Shown: positions 8,332-14,535 of the stretch, in pieces | Layout: each line of letters opens with the position of its first letter | Numbering within the stretch: the stretch's first letter is position 1 | The notes under the pieces: generated by a model | Databases searched by the model: none | Seen by the model: only the letters and a program-made list of their open reading frames with translations | What the model was told of the DNA's origin: nothing | Assembly: GCA_002404095.1 (NCBI GenBank) | Contig: DHJA01000268.1 | Span: 19,539-36,566 of the forward strand | Direction: 5' to 3' | DNA: 17,028 nucleotides | Source of the DNA: Planctomycetaceae bacterium UBA4732 | GTDB lineage: Bacteria; Planctomycetota; Planctomycetia; Gemmatales; Gemmataceae | Program-made: the position numbers and the translations under genes

Positions 8332-8360
8332 ATATTACCATACCGGACGCGAGCCGTCGA
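8332..8360 (-). promoter_or_regulatory. Possible promoter of the Uma2 gene
   Basis: On the minus strand TCGACG (8355-8360) and TAATAT (8332-8337) are spaced by 17 bases, each with four of six consensus matches, 34 bases before the Uma2 ATG. It lies in the 80-base gap after the cytochrome stop. If real, Uma2 is transcribed independently of the cytochrome gene. Confidence 0.3.
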
Positions 8361-8377
8361 GCGTTCGCGGCGGCGCC

Positions 8378-11300
8378 TTATTTCTTGGCCGGAGCGTGAT
8401 AGGCCCGTTTGTACTCCTCGTCGGCCGGGTCGTCGCTGACCTTCCAGACCTTGCCGTCGGGCCGCAGATACAGCTTGTGCTGGTCTTCCAAACTCAACGG
8501 CCCCGCGCCTACCCGGCCGAACACGGAAGTCTGGTGGCCGCTCTCATCCACCGCCCTGTCGCGGTCTAACCCTTTGGAGATCGCCAAAGCGCATCCACCT
8601 TCCGGCAGCTTGTACGTCGCAATCAATTCCGGCGTCGGACGCGGCGAGAAGCCGTCGTTGCCCGGGGTCTCCGGCGAGGTCAATTGCACCACGCGCATCC
8701 CGTTGTGCCCGTCCGCCAGGTAGGCGAACTCGCTGGCGTAGGTGATGCCGAGTTTCACGTCGCGTAGGTCGTTGATGCAGCCGCCCCCGTCGAACACCTG
8801 ATCCACGCGCGGCTTTTCCGGATGCTCAATGTCCAGGATCACCAAACCGCGCCGGCCGCCCGCTACATAGGCGTAGGTCCGCGCCAGGTAGATGTTGTGG
8901 GCCTCCTCCATCTTCATGACGCTGATGACGCGCGGGTGCGCCAAGTCCGTCGTGTCCAGCACCTTGATCCCCTCGCCGTCGCAGACGTAGCCATAGCGGA
9001 ACTGAACCGCCGTCGCGTGCGGACGTATTAGCTGGCCCTTGCCCAGCACCGCCGTCACTTCCGGTTTTTTCGGATCGTCCAGGGAAACGACCACCAATCC
9101 GGCGTCGCAACAGATGTAGGCGTAAGTCCCCACAATGGTGATGGCGTTCGCCCCGCGCAGTAGGCCGTCGGGGTTGTAGGTCAGGTCGCGTTTCAGGAAG
9201 TTGTTCAGCGGATTGCCGTCGAGCAGCGTCCCGGCGCCGACCTCGATCAAACCTTCGTATTTGTCCGTCACGAAGATTTCACCGTACATGGCGTGGACGG
9301 CCGGTTCATGGTTCTCGTCGCGGTGCTTTCGCGTCGGATCGGGAGCGGTCGTCACCGGCGCCGCCACTGCGGTGGCGAACTTGCTATCGACGAAGAACCT
9401 TTGACCCAACGGCGACACCGGGGCCGTGCTGACGCGCTCCGAAAAGCCCTTGTCGTCGAGAAAGGCGATGTCAAATACCCGTAATCCGCCCGTGCCGCAC
9501 GCGGCGTACAAATACTCGCCGCGCGCCTGCACGCCCAACACCTCCGGCTTCTGGCGCGGATGGAGGAACTGGTCGCCGATGTCCTTGCCCGGGTGTTCGT
9601 GGGCGATTTCCAAGCGGCGGCCGTGTTCCTCGTGTTTACAGAACTCCTGCGGGAAGGCGAGGCTGTGCAAGTGGCTGCCGATCACCGCCTGCGGTTCGTC
9701 GCGCTCCGTCACCTCGACGGCCTCGAAGCCGTGTTCGCCCGCCGCCACCCAGCAATAACGGCCGATGAAGTTGAGGTAGTTCGTGCCGTGCATCAGCAAC
9801 TGCGCCATGATGGCGTTGTTGTCGTCCTTCTTCGATACGTGGCAGTCGGCGCACTGCTTGGTGCCGTCCGAGCCGCGCACCGTGTGCGGCACGTTGCTGC
9901 TGAAGGCGATGCCGCTCAGTCCTTCGCCCGAAATGGTTTGCTGTTGGAAGTAGATCGATTCGCGGTTCTGGTTATAGGAACCGACGTGGATGGCGCAGGA
10001 CGACCGGGCCGGCCCAATGCGGTTGCCGGTGACGTTGCCGTCGCGGGCCAGCATGTAAACGTCGTCGCGCAGCGTCTGGAAGTTGTAGGCGATGGCATTT
10101 CGGGTGACGTCGCCGTCGTTGTGCAGCATGGGCGTCTTCTTGTTGGCCTTCTGCGGCAGATGGCAACCGAAGCAACTGGCGTTCCACGATGAATGACAGG
10201 CGATGCAACTCATGTTCTCGTTGGCATGAGCGCACTTTTTCTCTCCCTCTTTGGGGAGATCGCCCCAGGCCAGCTTGCCGTCGTCCTCGAAGCGGACGGT
10301 CTTGGCGATGGCCGACTTGGCGTTGTAATGCTTGTTCCTGTTGGTCGGGTCCACCGTGTCCGCCGTTTGAATGACTTCCCATCGCAGCTTGTTTTCCACC
10401 ATCGAATTCTGGAAGACCTTATCATCTTCGCGCTCAAAGCGACGTTTGCCGGACGGCGTGCGCATCGCCTCCAGGTTGCGACCGCCTTCGGGGCTGGAGG
10501 TGTAGGAAGCCGGCCCGGAGGTGCGCAGCGTCGCGCGTTTGCTGACAGTGCCGTGACAGTCGATGCACTGGATTTCACAGCCGGCGCGCACCTCGTCCTG
10601 AATACGATTGTTGCCGTGGGCGTCCTGGACGAAATGGCAATCGGCGCAGTGCATTCCCTTTTCCAGATGAATGTCCATCATGTGGACGGGAACTCCGGGC
10701 TGGTGGACGCGGTCTTGGGGCTTCTGGTCTTGGAAGCGCATGGCGGCTTGCAGTTCGGCGTTGCCGACGTTCTCGATGATTTTGCCGTCATGGTCCAGGA
10801 ACCGGCCCTTGCGGTCCTGGCGGAAGACGGCGCGGAAGGCCCAGCCGTGGCCGTGGAAGTCGGCGAATTGCGTATGTTTGGTCTCTTTGTTCAAGTCGCG
10901 GAGGTTGTCCAGGAATGCGGGGTCGGACAGGTTGTTGCGGGCGGCCGACTCGTTCGGATTAGAGATCGTGGACTGGGTAAATTGCTCGGCCGTCAGATGT
11001 TTGCCCCCCGGCGGGTAGATGAGGTCGCCGTCGGTCTCCTCGTCCCACCACATCATCCCGAGATAAGTGTTGAGGACGTTCGTTCCGGGGTGCATGTGGC
11101 AGACGATGCACTGACTCGTCGGCACGGCGTTGCCCGGCGTAAAGCGATGGTCGATCGGATGGCCCGACTCGTCTTTAGGAATTGTCGGGTCTTTAGAGAA
11201 GCTCAATCCCTTGTTTCCATATTTCGCATAAGGGCCGGAGTTCATCACGGAACGGTCGTTGGCGTAGATCACGTGGCAGGCGGTGCAGCCGCTAGAGCGG

Positions 11301-12250
11301 TAGTCGCCGGGGTGGTCGTTAGTGCCCATGAAGTTGAGCGTCGGATCGAGCAACCGCGTCTTCTGAAGGCCGAGGACGGTGGGATCGGTGCGATTCTCGG
11401 TTCCTAGGCCGCGGTTGCTCAGGCGACTGAGGATGGGGCGGCCCGGATCCTCAAAGCGATTGGGGATGCCGGTTTCGGGGCGGAACATGCCGCCGCGCTC
11501 GAACATGCGGAGGACGTTGCCCGGTTGCGAAATCTCGAAGCGGGGCAGCGGGTCGAGGAACGGCACCACGCCCTTGTGGTTATACTCGTCTTCCGTCGGC
11601 GGCGGCGCCGTTACCAGCCGTTGCGGCGAGCCGTTCTCGCTGTAGCTTTCGCCATACATGCAACGCTTGTTAGGGACGGCGCCATTGTTGTACAAAGCCG
11701 CTCCCCAAAGCATACAACCATGCGCCATCATGCTCTTGCGCACCTGCCCCACCTGATCGCCGTGGCAGCCAACGGTTCCACAGCTTATGTGGGCGACGCG
11801 CAGATCGCCGGGATTGACGAAGCGCACGAATTCCGGTGTTTCATGGTTAAGCAAAGTGTACGAGCGCACCGGCTTGGCCGAGGTTCGCCACGCTTCGGGG
11901 AAACGCGGTTGGACGTGGGCGGCGTGGGCGTCCTTGGCGGTCGCGTCGCCGCCGTGGCAGTCGGTGCAGCCGAGGTGCAAGGTTTCTTTTTGGTGCGGAT
12001 CGTGTGTGTCCTTGTGGCAGGCGAGGCAACCATCGCTTTTAGCGCCGGCCTCTTGATCCGTCTGTTTGGACAGGTCCACGCCCGCTGGGGGCAAGGCGTC
12101 CGCGGGGAGTGCGGTTGGGACGGCCGCGTCCGGGGCGGCCGCCGCCGACCAAACATTCGAGCCGACGAAAACGGCGGCCAAGAGAACAGCGGCGCCCATA
12201 AGGACGACCGAACGCCGAGACAGGTGACGGAATGGTTCGCAACGGTTCAT
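8378..12250 (-). CDS. Exported multihaem (9-10) cytochrome c fused to LVIVD beta-propeller
   Basis: A 1290-residue exported cytochrome. An N-terminal signal or anchor (about 11-38) has two arginines before the hydrophobic core, then an Ala/Pro-rich linker. Covalent haem sites CXXCH occur at residues 75, 95, 322, 381, 535, 562, 682, 693 and 800. An additional CGTVGCH at 157-163 is a CX4CH site of the kind known from some cytochromes c3, giving up to ten haems. Residues about 900-1240 carry several LVIVD-type propeller repeats, for example GLVVVSLDDPKKPEV and GLVILDIEHPEKPRV, a fold usually found in extracellular proteins. GGGAGG lies 11 bases before the ATG. It follows a predicted outer-membrane barrel gene 127 bases upstream, probably as one operon, which suggests electron transfer in or across the envelope. 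Donor and acceptor are unknown. It is much longer than MtrA or MtrC and not clearly an orthologue of either. Confidence 0.9.
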   Translation of the reverse strand: MNRCEPFRHLSRRSVVLMGAAVLLAAVFVGSNVWSAAAAPDAAVPTALPADALPPAGVDLSKQTDQEAGAKSDGCLACHKDTHDPHQKETLHLGCTDCHGGDATAKDAHAAHVQPRFPEAWRTSAKPVRSYTLLNHETPEFVRFVNPGDLRVAHISCGTVGCHGDQVGQVRKSMMAHGCMLWGAALYNNGAVPNKRCMYGESYSENGSPQRLVTAPPPTEDEYNHKGVVPFLDPLPRFEISQPGNVLRMFERGGMFRPETGIPNRFEDPGRPILSRLSNRGLGTENRTDPTVLGLQKTRLLDPTLNFMGTNDHPGDYRSSGCTACHVIYANDRSVMNSGPYAKYGNKGLSFSKDPTIPKDESGHPIDHRFTPGNAVPTSQCIVCHMHPGTNVLNTYLGMMWWDEETDGDLIYPPGGKHLTAEQFTQSTISNPNESAARNNLSDPAFLDNLRDLNKETKHTQFADFHGHGWAFRAVFRQDRKGRFLDHDGKIIENVGNAELQAAMRFQDQKPQDRVHQPGVPVHMMDIHLEKGMHCADCHFVQDAHGNNRIQDEVRAGCEIQCIDCHGTVSKRATLRTSGPASYTSSPEGGRNLEAMRTPSGKRRFEREDDKVFQNSMVENKLRWEVIQTADTVDPTNRNKHYNAKSAIAKTVRFEDDGKLAWGDLPKEGEKKCAHANENMSCIACHSSWNASCFGCHLPQKANKKTPMLHNDGDVTRNAIAYNFQTLRDDVYMLARDGNVTGNRIGPARSSCAIHVGSYNQNRESIYFQQQTISGEGLSGIAFSSNVPHTVRGSDGTKQCADCHVSKKDDNNAIMAQLLMHGTNYLNFIGRYCWVAAGEHGFEAVEVTERDEPQAVIGSHLHSLAFPQEFCKHEEHGRRLEIAHEHPGKDIGDQFLHPRQKPEVLGVQARGEYLYAACGTGGLRVFDIAFLDDKGFSERVSTAPVSPLGQRFFVDSKFATAVAAPVTTAPDPTRKHRDENHEPAVHAMYGEIFVTDKYEGLIEVGAGTLLDGNPLNNFLKRDLTYNPDGLLRGANAITIVGTYAYICCDAGLVVVSLDDPKKPEVTAVLGKGQLIRPHATAVQFRYGYVCDGEGIKVLDTTDLAHPRVISVMKMEEAHNIYLARTYAYVAGGRRGLVILDIEHPEKPRVDQVFDGGGCINDLRDVKLGITYASEFAYLADGHNGMRVVQLTSPETPGNDGFSPRPTPELIATYKLPEGGCALAISKGLDRDRAVDESGHQTSVFGRVGAGPLSLEDQHKLYLRPDGKVWKVSDDPADEEYKRAYHAPAKK

Positions 12251-12275
12251 GGGGTCGCCGACCTCCCTGCCCGCG

Positions 12276-12292
12276 CCGGCGAACTTCGCCGG
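12276..12292 (-). promoter_or_regulatory. Leader hairpin upstream of the cytochrome gene
   Basis: CCGGCGA (12276-12282) and TCGCCGG (12286-12292) form a perfect 7-base stem with a 3-base loop, about 25 bases before the cytochrome ATG and just ahead of its ribosome site. It could act as an mRNA-stability or attenuation element between barrel and cytochrome genes. The role is inferred from position only. Confidence 0.35.
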
Positions 12293-12377
12293 AGGGGACG
12301 CACCATGGACGCTTAGGCCGCTCGCACCGCCTCATTGCCGAATGACCTTGAACCGTCAAGAGGAATAGACCGCGTCG

Positions 12378-14270
12378 TTAATAGGCCAGGGTAATCTGCA
12401 CAAAGCTGGCAAACAGGGAGTTGGCCCGGCCGCGGAATCGGTCGTACAGATCGGAGAATCCTTGACCCGGTATGAGCGTCGAGACGCCGAACTTGGCGAT
12501 GATGTTGTTGCTCAGGAGCGGGCGGTATTCCATGCCGGTGCTGATGTCGGTGCCGATGAAGCGGTGGATGCGTTCTTGAAACAGGAAGGTTTCCAGCGAG
12601 TTGGTTTTGTCAAACGCCAGGAAATTGACGTTGCTGATGCTCTTCCATTTGGGCGTCAGGTCCATGTCCATGCCGATGTTGAAAAGGTTCAGGCCGGGAT
12701 TGACGAAGTTGCTCTGGCCCTCGATCTTGCTCGAGCGCAAGTCGGCCAACAGACTACCGGCGTTTTTGAGCTGGACGCCGAACAGCGGAATCGCCTGCCG
12801 CTGCCAATAGCTGAATTCGCCGCCGGCGAACTGCTGGTCGTCGAGGATGCTGTCGAAGCCAGTGGCGTGCTTGTTGTTGACTTTCCCCTCGCCGGAGGCG
12901 TACAGGACCGACGTGCGGAAGCGCACCCAATCCCGGTCGTAGGACAGTTCGGCGGCGAAAAACTCAGCGCTAATGTCCTGCGCTTGGTTGGCAATCGGGT
13001 TGAGGCTGTCGCGGCCGAGCGCCCAATAGAACTGGTGCGTGATGTTGAAACGGTTAATGTGGCCGTCGCCGGCCCACCCCAGGTAGGCCACGTCGAGCTG
13101 GTGCGGCGTGAACACGCCGACCGGATCGGGCCGCACCAGGACGTCGTTCTTGTTGAAGTGGAAACTCGGTTGATCGTGATTGTAATGCACACTGGCTTGG
13201 GCCGTGTAACCGGGCCAAATGAAGTCCTGGCGGAAGAAGTTGCCGATTAAAATCTGCTGGCGGCGCCGCGTACCAATCTCATTTAGCTGGCTGTTGGTAT
13301 CTTTTTCCTGCTGGTCGAAGGCGATCAAATTGAACTGTTCCCGGTTGGATTCCAACGTACCGAACAGGCGCACCGAGGTGTTCACGTCGCTGAACAGGAA
13401 GCCGCGGAAGTCGCTGGTGAACGGCTGGGAACCGACGCGAACCGACACGAAATCATAATCAGGGCTGAGGTCGGCGAGCTTGCGCTCGACGAACCATTCC
13501 TGGAGGGCGAAGAAGGTGCGCTCGCGGCCGGTGCCCTTGCGCACGTCCGGGTTAACCTGGGCTAATTCGTTGAGATTCAGGCTGTTGAGGTTGAATACGG
13601 GCGTGATGAGGATGCGCCAGTCCACCGGCTTGAAAGCGGCGTCCCCGTGGAAAAGGTCTACTGTGAAGCTGAAATTCTGGTTGTAAAAGAACTGACCGGG
13701 TCGGCCGAAAAACTCGGACTGGTGCGGCCTGGCCGTACTCTCGAACGGCGTTGTCTGCGTCGGCACCTCGCGAGCGTTCAGGACCGTGATGCTTTCCGCC
13801 GTCAGGTTCAAGAACGTGTTCTGCCCGCTAATCGGATAATCGCCTTTGAAAATGTTCTGATTAAACGGATCCCACCAATGGCCCTCCTGGTAGGGGTAAT
13901 CGTCTACCGGAGGATGTCCCTTGTCGTAGCGATCCCACGACAGGAAGCCAACGCGCCAGCGATCCTCAATGGGAACGAAATCGGGCGTTTCCTGATGCTC
14001 TTTCGGCAGGACGCTCGACCGGCCGGCGAAGCCCAGCGGATGCGTGAAAAAGGACGGTAGGAGCGTAGACGCCTCTGGAGCCGGCGACGGCGCTTGCTCA
14101 CTCGGCAAGGCATCTCCATGCGCGGCCGGAGCTGGGGGCGCCGCTTCCTCTTTCGGCAAGGCGTCCGCCCGCGCGGCCGCCGCCAAAATCAGGCAAACGA
14201 CCGCCGCCCACAGCCGCCGACGTTCGGATTGCTTTCCGGGCATAGTCTTGCCTCGTCTGTCACGCCTCAT
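12378..14270 (-). CDS. Predicted outer-membrane beta-barrel (porin-like) protein
   Basis: About 630 residues. A basic N-terminus and hydrophobic core (LWAAVVCLILAAAARA) form a signal peptide, followed by a Pro/Ala/Glu-rich linker with two DALP units. The body from about residue 100 alternates amphipathic beta strands rich in Phe, Tyr and Trp with Asn/Asp loops. The last residues, FASFVQITLAY, end in an aromatic residue, the usual signal for barrel insertion. I recognise no specific family; porins of alginate-export type and MtrB/OmbB-like sheath proteins are both possible, and no CXXC near the N-terminus marks it as MtrB. Start choices are ATG 14270 (AGGA 6 bases upstream), GTG 14273 directly before it, or ATG 14243 (GAGG 8 bases upstream). 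It is the first gene of a two-gene unit with the multihaem cytochrome, which hints at a porin-cytochrome pair. Confidence 0.8.
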   Translation of the reverse strand: MRRDRRGKTMPGKQSERRRLWAAVVCLILAAAARADALPKEEAAPPAPAAHGDALPSEQAPSPAPEASTLLPSFFTHPLGFAGRSSVLPKEHQETPDFVPIEDRWRVGFLSWDRYDKGHPPVDDYPYQEGHWWDPFNQNIFKGDYPISGQNTFLNLTAESITVLNAREVPTQTTPFESTARPHQSEFFGRPGQFFYNQNFSFTVDLFHGDAAFKPVDWRILITPVFNLNSLNLNELAQVNPDVRKGTGRERTFFALQEWFVERKLADLSPDYDFVSVRVGSQPFTSDFRGFLFSDVNTSVRLFGTLESNREQFNLIAFDQQEKDTNSQLNEIGTRRRQQILIGNFFRQDFIWPGYTAQASVHYNHDQPSFHFNKNDVLVRPDPVGVFTPHQLDVAYLGWAGDGHINRFNITHQFYWALGRDSLNPIANQAQDISAEFFAAELSYDRDWVRFRTSVLYASGEGKVNNKHATGFDSILDDQQFAGGEFSYWQRQAIPLFGVQLKNAGSLLADLRSSKIEGQSNFVNPGLNLFNIGMDMDLTPKWKSISNVNFLAFDKTNSLETFLFQERIHRFIGTDISTGMEYRPLLSNNIIAKFGVSTLIPGQGFSDLYDRFRGRANSLFASFVQITLAY

Positions 14271-14273
14271 CAC

Positions 14274-14535
14274 TAATCCTGCTTTGTTCAGTATTTTCCG
14301 CCTCGCAAGGAATTATCGGCCGCCGATCCTTCCGTCCGTGAGTCGGAGGCAAGGTTTTCTGATTGTTCCGTCCATTCATGCGGCCGGCGACGGTGAACAA
14401 TACTTGAGCATCCCATCGGTTTTTTTCCAAATCCAGGTCAAAAGCCGGGACGATTGTGCCGATTGTAATGGAGGCAGGACCACGCTGGATAGCGAGACGT
14501 GGTAGCGAAAGTTGATCGATCAGAAAGGAAGTCCA
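14274..14535. promoter_or_regulatory. Divergent control region between barrel and haem-binding genes
   Basis: This 262-base spacer must hold start signals for the leftward barrel-cytochrome unit and the rightward secreted gene. It contains a T7 run near 14419 and a direct repeat CGATTGT at 14451-14457 and 14460-14466, a 9-base period that could be a regulator site. I found no convincing -35/-10 pair on either strand and no open reading frame worth calling. Confidence 0.4.
14525..14531 (+). promoter_or_regulatory. Ribosome binding site that fixes the start at 14536
   Basis: AAGGAAG, with AGGA ending 6 bases before ATG 14536, favours that start over the in-frame TTG at 14512, which has no comparable site at the right distance. 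Confidence 0.65.

Noticed and set aside
9560..11407. Two adjacent long + strand frames (210 and 404 codons) opposite the cytochrome gene
   Set aside because: They mirror codon bias of the cytochrome gene, carry no recognisable domain, and the opposite strand has clear haem motifs throughout.
12462..13250. A 262-codon + strand frame opposite the barrel gene
   Set aside because: Val/Ala/Glu-rich shadow without a ribosome site or domain; the minus strand encodes a signal peptide and aromatic C-terminus consistent with a barrel.
12378..14270. Naming the barrel gene mtrB or ombB
   Set aside because: Context is suggestive, but I see no diagnostic MtrB motif and no MtrA-sized partner, so only a generic barrel call is justified.
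14512..14535. In-frame TTG upstream start for the secreted DUF336 protein
   Set aside because: The ATG at 14536 has AGGA at ideal spacing, and the extra eight residues add nothing recognisable.
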